From: Thecaphora thlaspeos
Taxonomy: Eukaryota > Basidiomycota > Ustilaginomycetes > Urocystidales > Glomosporiaceae
DNA: 64,000 bases
NCBI GenBank assembly: GCA_900291925.1
Contig: UWYS01000029.1
Span: forward strand, 248,001 to 312,000
Direction: 5' to 3'
The position numbers and the translations under genes are program-made. The notes under the pieces are model-generated. The model ran no database searches and was not told the DNA's origin. It saw only the letters and a list, made by a program, of their open reading frames with translations. Below, piece by piece: positions 20,501 through 31,508 of this stretch (the first letter of the stretch is position 1; every line of letters begins with the position of its first letter).

Positions 20501-23500
20501 CTGCCTCTACCTCCGCCTCCGAGCTTCCCGCGACGTTGAGGTCCAGCGAGGAGATTGGCCGCGACGAGACCGGCGTTGGCAGATCCGCCGGTGATGCCAA
20601 AAGTTCGGCTGGGCGCATGCCGAACGGACAAGTCGGGTCGTTGCCCGCAGGGGAACGCAGGAGCGGCGGCACCGCTGGGAGGCAAGATGGCTTGCGGTCG
20701 TCGGTGACCTCGCACTCGCAGGAACACGGTAATGCCGAAGATGCCTCCGACATCGAGTCGCGTCAGGGGTGGAAGGACGTGGCGTCTGCCATCACCGCGT
20801 TATCTCGCCCATCCGTTGGGGTCAGGCAATCCAGAACTTCAGCCGCTGCCGACCTGGCCGAAGGGGTCACTCATCGTCCTGCCAACGACGCGGCGGCGTC
20901 CACGAAGGGACTCGCGCCGCCAATGTTGAGGCAGCGGACCTCGAGCCTCAAGACCGAGGCAGAGTCCGAGGGGGCGTCACACTACACCGATGCGATCACA
21001 GACTCCGACGAAGGGCAAGTTGTCGGACGACGGATGACCAGGGCCGAGGCGCTGACGCATCCCGACCCCCCGCTCGAGGCGGACGAGAAGTTCCCGGAGC
21101 TGACGCACGCGCTGCTGCGGCGGCCGAGCGACGATGGCAGCGCGCTGCCTACCAGGCTGATGTCCGATGCCGCCAGCGATCACGCGGTGGCGGTTCAGCC
21201 CATCGCGTCACTTCAAGGGACGACCTTCGGGTCTGATCGACTAGGAGCAACACCGGAAGCTCCGGCAGCTCCGGCAGCGGCGTCGCGGGGCTCAAAGAGG
21301 GATCCGTCCAGCCGGCTGGACTCTGCCGACCCTTCGCAAGCAGAATCACTGCTTCTCGGCAACGTGAACGGCCACGCCAGACTAGTCAGCGTTCAGGCGT
21401 CTTCGGTCGGCGTAGCAGCATCGCACCGCAGCAGCTCGCCCAACAGCACTCATCTCCTCTTGGCACCGCAGCGGACCTCTTCGCAGCGCCCTTGGCCCCT
21501 GTCGCCCGGCCCGATCGTCTCTGAGCCGGACAAGCAGCAGCAGCAGCAGCGGCCGCTGCGGGACGAACGAGTCAACATCTCGCCTCGGAAGAAGATGGTG
21601 CAGTTTGATGCCAAGCCGCCGCTCAGACGCGGCTTCACGGCGTCCCTGTTTGCCCAGAAGTCCCAAGACGACACCGCCTTCGAGCTCAACGCGTTCGGCG
21701 GAAGCAGCAAGTCGAGGATCGGCTCGGACGATGCAGTGCCGGTGCCGCCGGACCAGGTCCTCGCTCGGCCCATGCCCTCGACGCCCTCGCCCTCGGCCGA
21801 ACTGCAGAAGAATCTTGGCGCTCGCCGCGATCCTAAGGTCGACTTCACGCTGCCGCTCGACCCGACCGACGAAGTCATCACGCGAAAGAGCGTGCTGAAA
21901 AAGGACAGAATGCTCGTCAAGCTCGCCTGGACCGTGCACGAGGACCTGCCCCGGGACTTTGACGAGCTGGCCGCGCGCAAGTACGCCATCCGCGACGAAG
22001 AGTGGCGGGAGTACGTCGTCGTCCTCCGCATGGGCAAGCTGGAGCTGTGGGGCGACGCGACCTTTGCAAACAAGGCCGTCGGCCACGGCGACCGCCTCAA
22101 GTTGCGCCACACCATCTCGCTCTCGCGCGGGTCCACGTTCATGTCGGTCTACTCGCCGATCGACCGCATCTTCTGCCTGACCCACCAGCCCTGGAAGGCC
22201 TCGTCGTCGCACCACGCGCGCAACCGCCTGCATCTCCGCCGCCACGGCACCGAGATTGCGCTCTTTGACTGCCGGGTCCAAACGGTCGCGCTCGACTGGA
22301 TGTGGGAGCTGTGGCGCAAGCTCGGCGGCATCGTTCCCGAAACGATTGACGTCCACCTGGCTTCGATCGGCGTCAAGGTGCGGATCGCCATCCCGGATGA
22401 GGTGACGGCTGAGCACGTCGGCCGCATGCCGTCGGAGTCGAGCGGATACCGTCCCGCCGGCGAGGGCGGAGGTGGAAAGGCCTCGCGCTCGAGGCCGCCG
22501 GAGCCGCTGCAGATCGGCGGCGAGGGCTATGCGACCATCAACAAGATCGGCGTCATAAATGTGCTGCAGAGGTTGGCGAGGACGCTGCCGGACGGGCGCG
22601 AGGTGCTCGAGTACGGCGGACGGCAAGGCCTGCGCCTCGAGCTCGCCTGGAGGCGCGGCAATGTGCTGGATTGGGTCATGTACGAGCGTACCGTCGACGG
22701 CCAGGCTAGGCCATGGGCCATTGTTGCCGGCTCGATTCTCAAAGAGGTGAGTAGCAGCGTGTCGGCAGCGAAGCTTCCCGCCGGCGGAGTGACCAGAGAA
22801 CTGACACGTTTGCCTTCCATCGCCTCCTCCTATTCCTGACCTCCCGTTCGTTACCTCCGCTCCGTTCAAACAGTACCGCACGCCGTCCATCCTCGAACTG
22901 AGGGCCGGCGTTCACTATCCGATTAACGTCCGGCTGGCGACAGGGACGGTGATGGACGAGCCGCCTGCAATCGAAGGCTTCTTGTGGCGTGTCAAGCCGG
23001 TGTCGGGCTACCTGACCCGACTCTACGTCGCCACCCACGACGGCCATATGTTTATCTGCAAGCCGAGCCGAGCCTGTCCCCCCGATCGGTATCTGTTCAG
23101 TCAGCTGGAGCGCGATCGCGAAAGGAAGCTCGCCAAATCGACGACGGCAAAAACTGCGGCTTCGACGATGACGGCGACGACGACGACGAAGACACAGCCT
23201 CGCCAGAAGCCGACTGCCGCACCGGGTCATAAGAGCGCCGCCTACAAGGCACTGGCACGCTTCCTGGGCCGGGAGAAGGCGGTGAGAAGGGAGGAGAGCG
23301 TGGCGGCGCTCCGTCGGCAGGTGCAGGACGCCCTCAGCTGGCCTGCGGAGAGCGAAGAGGAGCTGCATGCCCAGATTGACGCATTCAAGGCTTTTGAGAA
23401 GCGGAGGCAGTTTGAGCAGATCTGCGGCTCGGACGGCTACATTGACCTCAGGTCGATCTGGATGATCCGCGCCGTCGGCAAGGGTCCCGTCCGCTGTCCG

Positions 23501-24829
23501 GGCGACGACGACACCAAGCTATCGGGCCTGCGAGGCGGCGCGGCCGCCTTGCGTCGGGTCCAGGCCGACCAGGAGGCTGCACCGCACGAAGGCGAGTTGT
23601 CCGACGACGATGGTGATGGAGACAATGACGGAGGCGACGACGAAGCGGATATCGGAGGAGAGGAAGGCATTGCCGCCGCCACGGACAAAGCGCAGATGCG
23701 CCAGGCGCGGCAGATTGAGATCGTGCTGGCCAACGGACGGACGATCCGGGTCGAGGCCTATTCGAAGTCTGTGGCCCGCGAGTGGATCGAGCGCATCTCT
23801 GAGCTGGTCAAGTACTGGCGGCGTCGGGAAAAGGCGGACGCGCTCGATCTGATGAACGCCAGCGGCTATGACATGGCCGTCATCAACAGGAAGCTGCAGA
23901 GGCGCGAGGCGGTGCACGACCACCACATCAAGGTTTCGGACGAAAAGATCTCGCCGGTCCTGTCCAACATCTGGCACTGGTGCGCCATCGAGAGCTGCCG
24001 CGGGATCATCAAGTGCGGCCGGCTCTTCCACAAGCACTCGAGCTACGCGCCGTTCCAGAGCCGGTACTACCTGCTCATTGCCGGACGGCTGTTGAGCTTC
24101 AAGCTGGTCAAGTCGCAGCGGACTGCGCGCTCACGGCAGAACGCCGGCATCTTCCACCGGCGGCAGGAGCGCGTCATCCACCTGCGCGACGCCTACGTCT
24201 ACAGTGGCAGGCTGACCGAGGACATGCTGGCCAACGGGCGCAGCGAGCCAGCTCAGGCCATCGGCGGCGTCGGGGGCGGCGGCTCCAACTCGTGCAACCG
24301 CCACCGCATCCCACGCGTCTACGGCGACGGCCTCTTTAGCTTCGACGAGGATGAGGACTGCACGCTCGTCGTCCGCTACCGGCCGGAGCGCATCAACACA
24401 CCCGTCGACCCGCCGGCGCCCGACTTCGCCGCCTCATCGGTCGTTGCCAGCGCGGCTTTAGCCCGTGGCAAGCGCTATGCGGCGCCCAGCACGTCCTGCG
24501 GAGTTGGCGGCGGCGGCGTCCAATCCTCCAGCATCTTGGCGGCAGCAGCGGCGGCAACGACGATATCGGCAGCAACGTCCATCGCGCCATCGCATCAGCA
24601 GCACCTTGCTCCGAGCAGCGGCAACAAGGCACCCGCGGCGCCAGCAGCGGGCAAGGGCTTGATTCCGAAGCTCGAGGACAAGACGCACAGGTACATTGCG
24701 CTGCGAGCGCGCAACAAGCTGGAGCGCGACCAGTGGGTCCGCTGCATCGCCAACGCGATCGAGACAATTGTCCGCGAGGACGGCGAGAGGGAGGAAAAGA
24801 TGAAGAATACCGGCAGGGTCGACTTCTAG
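17584..24829 (+). CDS. SPO71: Spo71-like PH-domain protein (giant, disordered N-terminus)
   Basis: Two exons, 17584-22746 and 22874-24829, giving about 2372 aa; the 127-bp intron (GTGAGT / CAAACAG) is phase 0. Residues 1-850 and 880-1400 are Ser/Arg/Pro-rich and predicted disordered. A short conserved block (WVGQSFEIGG) sits near residue 858. From about residue 1440 the protein is globular: LVKLAWTVHEDLPRDFDELAARKY, PH-like strands, then across the intron RTPSILELRAGVHYPINVRL and EGFLWRVKPVSGYLTRLYVATHD, and a last split PH domain (CGRLFHKHSSYAPFQSRYY ... ARNKLERDQWVRCIANAIE). This order matches fungal Spo71-type proteins; yeast Spo71 recruits Vps13 to the prospore membrane. Here a membrane-associated role at cell surfaces or during sporulation is inferred. 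The N-terminal exon start is uncertain because another open frame overlaps its first 650 bp. Confidence 0.8.
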
Positions 24830-25289
24830 CTAGGCTGCAAGCGAGCGGTTGAGCAAAGAGAAAGGAAGAGGAATTGGACACCCTTTGACGGTGTAGGATG
24901 ATGGGCACCTGAATATATAGCCCCCTCCCCCCTCTCCCCCCCTTCGGATCGAGGCGGAAGCGGGTCATGGGACGGTCTCCGACCTGCCGCTCACCCTCCT
25001 CATCTTTCCGTGTTCTTCTTTGGCAGGTTGAGTTGTTAAATCGACATTGATCGTCGGTGCGAATGAACGACTTTCTACTTGCCGTGCGGGCGAGGTGGCA
25101 GTGCATCGCGATCGTCGTAGATGGGTGGAAGAGATCAGAGACGGGCGCGCCCGAGCAGCCTGGGTGGGGCTTCTCTGTCCACTGCGTGTGGTCAGGCTGA
25201 GAAGGAGCCAGCGCCGCAGAGACGTTGGAGGAAAAGCAGCATTTGCTGATGCGAATCTGCTTGCGCTGAAAGGTGTCTCTACAGCCTCT
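24830..25289. other. Convergent 3' intergenic region
   Basis: 460 bp between the 3' ends of the Spo71-like gene and SRP14. It contains a C-rich tract at 24921-24942 after a TATATAG stretch. No gene or RNA is recognised. Confidence 0.5.
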
Positions 25290-25986
25290 CTAGGCATCGG
25301 TCATGACTACATCGGCGTCCGACTGCGCCGGCTTTGCACTGGCCTTACGCCTCTTGCTCGCATCCTTGCTGAGTTCCTTTCTAATCTCCGCCCCCTTCTT
25401 GAGAGCTCTCTGTCTCTTCCTCCTACCTGCGCCCCTCTTGCTTCCTACGTTATTGGTGAGCAACCTCTCCTTTCCCTCACTCGTGAGCTCGGTGACGCGC
25501 TTCTTGGCAGCCTCTCTGACTTTCTCGGCCTTACGTTCTTTTGCCTTGTCTCGTTTGTTGAGTGATGACGATAGGGAGGAGCGTAGCAGTGCGAGGTAGC
25601 TGGTCTGGAAGGACAAGAGGTCAGAGGGTAGAACGACAGTGCAGAATTTGAGCCGGGATGTACCGCTGGCGCCGTTGGTTGCTTTGAAGATGAGGGCGAG
25701 GTGAGATGCGGAGACGGTCGTGGAGGAAGGTGTGTAGGTGGACGGAAGGGATTTGGGCGGCGCTCGTTTGGAAGTGACGTAGATCGAGTGCTTTTCGGTA
25801 GAGGTGGATAAGAGCGTAGAGAGCTTCTCCACGAACTGGACGCGCCGTAGGAGCCAGGCCAAGGGAGAAAGGAGGGTCGAGAGGCGGGTGGAGGGTGCGT
25901 CAGCCCAACGTGGTCAAGCGCGCACAGGTGGAGCCACGGAGGAAGCGAGATGGTGAAAGACGTACCTCTGTGTTTGAGACGAGCAT
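25290..25986 (-). CDS. SRP14: Signal recognition particle subunit SRP14
   Basis: Two exons on the minus strand, 25986-25966 (only seven codons, MLVSNTE) and 25835-25290, 188 aa; the 130-bp intron has a GTACGT donor and GTCCAG acceptor, phase 0. Joined, the protein starts MLVSNTEFVEKLSTLL, matching the SRP14 N-terminus. Core features are HSIYVTSKR, LALIFKATNG and KFCTVVLPSDLLSFQTSY, followed by LLRSSLSSSLNKRDK. With SRP9, SRP14 forms the Alu domain of the SRP that slows elongation during ER targeting. The long Lys/Arg-rich C-terminal tail (about residues 110-170) probably binds 7S RNA or aids nucleolar assembly; yeast Srp14 has a similar tail. It shares a 373-bp divergent promoter with the uS12m gene. 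Confidence 0.92.
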
Positions 25987-26359
25987 GGTGGGGCGATGGA
26001 GATTGAGGCGAGTGGCTGGTGGTGGTGGTGGAGGGAGGGTGCGGAGGCATGTCGGCGTGTCGACCTTGGCTGGCCGGGCTTGGCTGGCCGGGCTCGTCTG
26101 ACGCTCTCTTCCGGGCGTGCCAACGCTCGGTTCCGAACCGCACACCGCCAATGCAGCGCCCGCCGTCTTTTTCCACTTTCCAACGACGAGCACCACTCAC
26201 TACCACCACTACCACCACTACCACCACCAATTACCACCACCAATTACCACCACCAGCTGTAGCCGCCCACACCGTCGCAACCGTCAAGCATCGCGAACAA
26301 CCTACCACCGTCCTATCTGCATCCACCCACAAAGCATACACCCTCCTCCTTCTTCCATC
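25987..26359. promoter_or_regulatory. Divergent promoter, SRP14 / mitochondrial uS12m
   Basis: 373 bp between two outward-facing start codons of translation-related genes. It includes a tandem CCACCAATTAC-type array next to the uS12m gene and TGGCTGGCCGGGC direct repeats near 26070-26095. The paired layout suggests coordinated expression, which is inference. Confidence 0.6.
26194..26260. repeat. TACCACCAC-type tandem repeat
   Basis: Imperfect tandem repeat in the uS12m 5' region: first CTACCACCA units (9 bp), then CCAATTACCACCA units (13 bp). It ends about 100 bp before the uS12m start codon. Confidence 0.85.
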
Positions 26360-27127
26360 ATGGTGAGTTCCTTTGCGACGACCCGTCTCGCCTTCCATCG
26401 CTCACTCCTCACTGACCCCTTGGACCCTTCCTCTCCCCTCCTCGTCCCCCCATAGCCGCTCCTACCACCGCTACTCCCACTCCTCCGCACACTCCTGCCT
26501 CGCGTCGTCTCGCCCTCCCTCTCTCTGACTCGTTCCTTTTCCAGCAGCACACCTCTCTCCGTCACGCTCCAGCAAGCCCTTCGCGGGGCCCGCAAGCCCC
26601 ACCGTCCTCCGGTCAACAAGGTCCCCGCCCTCGAGGGGAAACCCTTCGTCAAGGGTGTATGCTCCCGTATCTTTACCACAAAACCCAAGAAGCCCAACTC
26701 GGCCATCAGGAAGGTCGCGCGTGTCAAGTTGTCGAATGGACGAAGCGTCGTCGCTTAGTGAGTAGCCTTCTCAGTGTCACTTCATCGAGAGCCTTCCGAT
26801 TGAGCCAGCAATCACCGCTGACCAGCCCTTGTGCCGATCCATTGTCAATGCCATAGTATCCCCGGCGAAGGTCATAACCTACAGGAACACTCCGTAGTGC
26901 TCATCAGAGGCGGAAGAGTGCAGGACGTACCAGGTATGTAGTCGTCGTACCATCCCGACTCGCCATGCACCGACCTCGCGCTGACCCGTCCTGTCTTGGA
27001 TTCTTGCCGTGGTGACGCAGGTGTTCGGTATCACCTCGTGCGCGGTGCTCAGGACTTTAGCGGTGTAGCCGGCCGAACGACATCACGATCAAAGTACGGC
27101 GCCAAGAAACCAAAGGCTGGACCATGA
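26360..27127 (+). CDS. MRPS12: Mitochondrial ribosomal protein uS12m (MRPS12)
   Basis: Four exons: 26360-26362, 26456-26757, 26857-26933 and 27021-27127, 162 aa. The first coding exon is just the ATG, followed directly by a GTGAGT donor; the CCCATAG acceptor opens exon 2 as [18 protein letters not shown], a mitochondrial presequence. The mature protein begins near [16 protein letters not shown] and contains the canonical uS12 motifs [39 protein letters not shown] and [12 protein letters not shown], ending [14 protein letters not shown]. uS12 lines the decoding centre of the mitochondrial small subunit and contacts the codon-anticodon helix. No other ATG near exon 2 would yield the presequence, supporting the isolated start. 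All introns are 87-99 bp and phases are consistent. Confidence 0.93.
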
Positions 27128-27773
27128 TCCTCCGTCTTGCCTTTCCTTCTACTTTCATCCACCGAAACGACGTTCGAGCGCGTCTGATTGACCTATTCGT
27201 CGACGGTCTCTGTCCGTTCTCTACGCATTACATCCGACAAGACAGCTCTGTCCCTCCCTGGCCCGCGGTATGCCTATGTTCAAAGACAACCTTGACGTCC
27301 GATGATCACCATCAGTCGAACCGACAATTGCCCTTTCTCCGCTGTACAACGTCGACCCTACTTCCCCGTGACATGAACCACATTCACCAACAATAGTGTC
27401 TTGGCTCAGAGCAATGCAACAAGACGGACAGACAACGTCGTAGACGATATAGAATCTACGACACTCTCACCGCCACTTGATAAGATCTGTCTAAAGATTC
27501 GAGACTTTCAGTCGATGCCCTACTCAAAAGAGTAGTTATGAATCCGTTTGCCACAACCGTCGTTGTCCTTTCATCGCTCACGATCGACAACATCGATAGA
27601 CAGCAGCAATGGCATCGGATTCGTGTACCAGCCAACCAACCCAGCCCAGACACGAGAAAGACAGCCCCAAGAACCCAGGTTAGTAGGTCTCGACGAAAAC
27701 CCCCGCAAGGATGACTACCACTACTTTTACATGCAAATTGTCCCCCCACCTTTCCCTTCCCCTGAGGGACCGG
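27128..27773. other. Convergent 3' intergenic region
   Basis: 646 bp between the stops of uS12m (plus) and the exomer gene (minus). Base composition is more AT-rich than neighbouring coding DNA. Short ORFs lack domains; nothing else is seen. Confidence 0.5.
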
Positions 27774-30342
27774 CTAGTTATCGAAACCGGGCGTCCGGAA
27801 GACGGTAGCGTATGCAAAGTAATTCTGCATCAGCCTCAAGATGGCCGGTGGTGGAGACATCGATACGAGCGTATACGACACCTTTGCCAAACCTTCGCTG
27901 CGAATCAGCTTAAACAGGCTACTCGCTACCGCTCCCGGATACGCTCCTTCCATGTACCACCGATGGTGGTAGGCCGTCAACCTCAACGCCGTCCAGAGGC
28001 TACGTTGGACGTCGCGCTGCTCAGTGTAGATGCCGAGTAGACGCAGGTACGCTTTCGCGCTAAACTTGGCATCGACGCAGCGTTGGAAGGCATCCTTGCC
28101 TTCTTCCTTGTGGTTCAGACGCAACGCAAGCTCGCCAAGGATCTCCCATTCCGTTCCCGTCTTGCGGTACGGTAGCGTCTGCGTCCGGTAGTGCGCAATC
28201 TCGGCGCGCCAGATGGTGTAGACACGCAGGTCCTGCGCCGCGGTATCGAGGTGAGAACCGAGATCATCGTTAGCGAGTCCGTCAATCAGGCAGACGAGCA
28301 ACGCGCACCTTGCTTCCCGCTGACGTTCGCGGCAAACTCACCTCGTAGAGAACCATAAAGAGGTTGTCGAGCCATCGTTCGCACAGGCGCTTGTTCATAA
28401 AGTTGAAGCCAGCCCCGGGATCCGCCGTCGCTGCCGAGTCGGACGTCGCCGAGCCTGCGGCGGCGGAAGCGCCGGCCTCTCCGTGCATGCCGTTGGCCGC
28501 CTCGCCACTGCCGTCGGGCACGATCGTGGTCGTCGTCGAGTCGGACTTCTCGTGACCGGCAGATGCCTGCGCCGGCTTCTCGAGCGGCGGCGGGTCGATC
28601 TGAACCGACCGCCACACCGCTTCCGCCGCCTGCCTCTCGGCCTCGGTCTCGTCCTTGGGCCCATCGCTGAGCGTCTTCATGTAGGTCTCGAGCTCCTGCT
28701 TCTCCCTCTCGTGGTCCGACTCGGTCGAGATCTTGATGGTGGGTATAGACTGCGACGAGGCATTCGCCGCCGAGTTGATGCCGAACGTGCTCTGTCGCTT
28801 CTTGCCGTCGGCCGCCGTCGCATCCTCGTCCGCTTCGTCGTGCTCGCTGCTCGACAGCGGGCTGTCGAGCATGCCCGAGCTGGACTCGTCGTGGTCCTGC
28901 CCCGCTTCCGTCGCCGCCGCGGCTCCGTTGCCGTTGCCGTCGCTCGGAGCGATCCCGCGCACCGACGAGTCGTCGGCAGCATCGGCAGCAGCAGCGCTTC
29001 CGTTGGGTGTCGCCGGTCCCCCGGCAGCCTTTGCCGGGCCCGAGCTGACCTTCTGCGCGCGATACTCCTCCTCCATCACAAAGACGTTGGATCGGTACCG
29101 CAGCAGCTCGTCCCAACCGATCTGGCTGACGACGCGCGAGAGCAGCGAGTAGGCCTTGGCAAAGGTACCGCGGAGCGCCGGCGCCGGCAGCCTCAGCAGC
29201 GCGACGTCGGCCTCGGTGTCGCGCGCGCTATCCTCGTCGACGAGGTTGCTCTCGGCGATGAACTGCTTGACGGGCAGGTGGCTGCGGGCGGGCGTGGGCA
29301 TGCGGTGGAGGTCGCGCTCGTTGTAGGTGAACATGGGACACGAGTTGAGCGTGTAGAGCGCCGACTCCCAGTCGCCGAGCTCGATGTAGCACTCGGTCAG
29401 CTTGGCCCACGTGACAAACTCGCTCGGCGCGCAGTTGACGGCCTGCTTGGCGAGCTTCAAGGCCCACTCGTGCTTGCCCTTGGTGCGGAGGAAGTCGACC
29501 TGGGTGTGGAGAAGCGCGTAGCTCTGGGGCGTCTCTTTGACGGCGGTGTGCATCACCTGGACCGCCTTGATCTCCTCGTTCATGCCGAGGTAGGCCTGGG
29601 CGACGAGGGCGGCCACCTCGGGCTCGCGGGCCCAGAGCTTCTCGAAGAGGTTGACCGCCTGCTCGTAGCGGCAGGCGTCACCAAAGTACTTGAGGATGCC
29701 GGCGGTGAGGTGGTTGGAGACGACTGTGGCCACCTGGATCTCGGGGTCCGAGCCGAGCTGCCAGCCTTTGAAGAAGAGGTTCTCGGCCGCCTGGAGGAAG
29801 CGGTGCTCTGCGTCCGGGCTCGAGATCGGGTCGAGCTTGCGGTAGCCGGCCAAGCGATAGTTTGCGTCGTCGGCATAGAGGATGGCGCGGAGCAGGGCGG
29901 AGAGATAGACTTCCTGCCAGATTTCGGGCGTCGTCTCGTGGCGCTCGCCGCGGAGGTCGACGACGTAGGCGTCTACGCTGCCCGGGATGCGCACCTCTAC
30001 GCGGACGTCGACGCGCGAAAAGGCGTTGAAGCAGCAGTAAGCGCCGCTCTTTAGCTTGAACGTGCTCTTGCCAGAGAAGAAGCCGGGACTCTGGTCGAGT
30101 TCGTAGGTGAGGCTGTTGATGTAGGCGGCGAGCGCGGCGGATGACGAGGCGTCTACGCCCGAGACGTAGTGGTAGGAGCCGATGTCTTTGCTGCTGGCTC
30201 GTGAGCCGCTGGTCTTGATGACGTGGACGAGGTCTGGCGGGCCGAGCTCGCGGAACGAGGCGAGGGTCTCTGTGCGCGAGATGAGGGACTCGCCGAGCTC
30301 GACCTCGAAGAACTCGGGCTGCGATACGAAGCTGTCTCCCAT
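27774..30342 (-). CDS. Exomer cargo adaptor, Chs5-Arf1-binding protein (Bch1/Bud7/Chs6 family)
   Basis: Two exons on the minus strand, 30342-28342 and 28232-27774, 819 aa. The 109-bp intron has a GTGAGT donor and GCGCAG acceptor and joins LFMVLYE to DLRVYTIWRAE, reconstituting a conserved block. The start at 30342 gives MGDSFVSQPEFFEVELGES. The N-terminal part carries the ChAP core (SYHYVSGVD, then FKLKSGAYCCFNAFSRVDVR), followed by TPR-like helices at about residues 190-380 (GDACRYEQAVNLFEKLWARE, LLHTQVDFLRTKGKHEWAL). A disordered acidic Ser-rich insert fills about residues 420-640. The C-terminus ends in RLMQNYFAYATVFRTPGFDN. With Chs5 and Arf1, exomer sorts cargo such as chitin synthase from the trans-Golgi to the surface. 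Which yeast paralogue it corresponds to cannot be decided by eye. Confidence 0.92.
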
Positions 30343-31508
30343 GGCGTGATGGCGAGGCGAGGTGAGACGAGGTTCGGTTCGAGATGAGTTGTAGAGGGAT
30401 GACTGTAGCGAGCCTAGGAGATGCCGGCTGCTCGAGACGACGGTCCAGCCGCAGTGAGCTCGATGGCTGAAGGCGGACGCGTGTCTTGGGCAGGTACGAG
30501 GCTCGATGTCGATTGGCCGAGGTCGGGGGCGTTTGAGGTTGCCTGATAGCTTGATAGCTGGCGGTGCGATGGCGCTCGGGTGCCTTTGAGGGGGGGTCGT
30601 GACGGGTGTCGTGAAAAGGGTGGCGGGAGGGGCGGGAAGAAGGAGGGGCAAGCCAGATGTGAGAGAGGGAGGGAGGGAGGGAGGGAGAGGGCGAGTGGGT
30701 GCGGCAGGAAGAGTTGGCGTTGGCGTGGGCGTCGACGTCGGTGTCGCTCACGCAGCAGCGAGGCAGCCAGCGTCATGGCCCGTGCCAGCTCGCTGCCCGT
30801 ACTCCATCCGCGCGAGACAGGAGCGCGGGCGTGATCTGGCACGGGCCTGGCACGGGCCTGGCACGGGCCTGGCCTTGATTGGTCAACGGCGGCCGCAATT
30901 ACTTGATTGCCGCGCCGTTTTTCTCTTCTTCCCTTTGCTCCAGCCGGCACAGAGACAGGCACACAACGAGGGACGCGCGACGACGAACGACGCCCATCCT
31001 TCAAATAGGCCAAGCACCCTCCAGTCCTTCTCCCTCTTCCTCTTCCTCTTCCTCCTCACCCTCGTCGATTCTCTCGTCTCTCCTCCCTCCGGCATCTCCG
31101 CCGCGTCATCTCCCTCACCGCCTCCTCTTCCCTCCTCTCTCCGCACCTTCCTCTTTCCCTCTCGTCGTTCCGTCATCTACGCTCTTCTTCTCTCCTGGCC
31201 GTCGTCCCTTCTCTTGCTGTCTTTGTAAACGGTTCGTTTTTGCGTCTTTTTCTCCCCTTTCGCATCACCGCCGCTCGCCTTCCTTTTGCCCATGCCGCTA
31301 TCCAACCACTGTATCACCACCGCCTCTTCTTTTCCCGCCTCACCTCGCCAACACCAGCTATACCCATAACGTCTCTTCGGCCCCTGCAAAGTGATCGCTC
31401 TCTAGTCTCGCCTGGACAAACACACCCACTCAGCCTTCGGATCTACTCGGAATCCCCCCCTCCCCCCATCTTCCCCCACTACCCGCTACCCGCTGACCGC
31501 TCGTAGCC
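30343..31508. promoter_or_regulatory. Divergent intergenic region, exomer / histidine phosphatase
   Basis: 1166 bp between divergent starts. The exomer side has G-rich GGAGG runs (30668-30690) and the phosphatase side has a strongly C/T-rich leader from about 31020 to 31500. A TAG just before the phosphatase ATG could be the acceptor of a 5' UTR intron, but no clear donor was fixed. Confidence 0.5.
30837..30873. repeat. 11-bp tandem repeat, three copies
   Basis: The unit GGCACGGGCCT occurs three times in a row, followed by a partial fourth (GGCCT). It lies in the divergent region between the exomer gene and the phosphatase. The unit contains the dyad AGGCC/GGCCT-like sequence, so it could be a regulatory array, but that is speculative. 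Confidence 0.85.

Noticed and set aside
21382..22890. 502-codon minus-strand open frame opposite the Spo71-like gene
   Set aside because: Antisense shadow; composition is Arg/Asp/Leu with no motif, and the plus-strand PH-type sequence is clearly conserved.
28320..28341. 22-bp intron (GTGAGT ... GTCAG) in the exomer gene
   Set aside because: Frame-compatible but too short; the 109-bp alternative ending at 28233 restores the conserved LYEDLRVYTIWRAE block.
28483..30054. 523-codon plus-strand open frame opposite the exomer gene
   Set aside because: Antisense of TPR-coding sequence; no domain and no promoter context.
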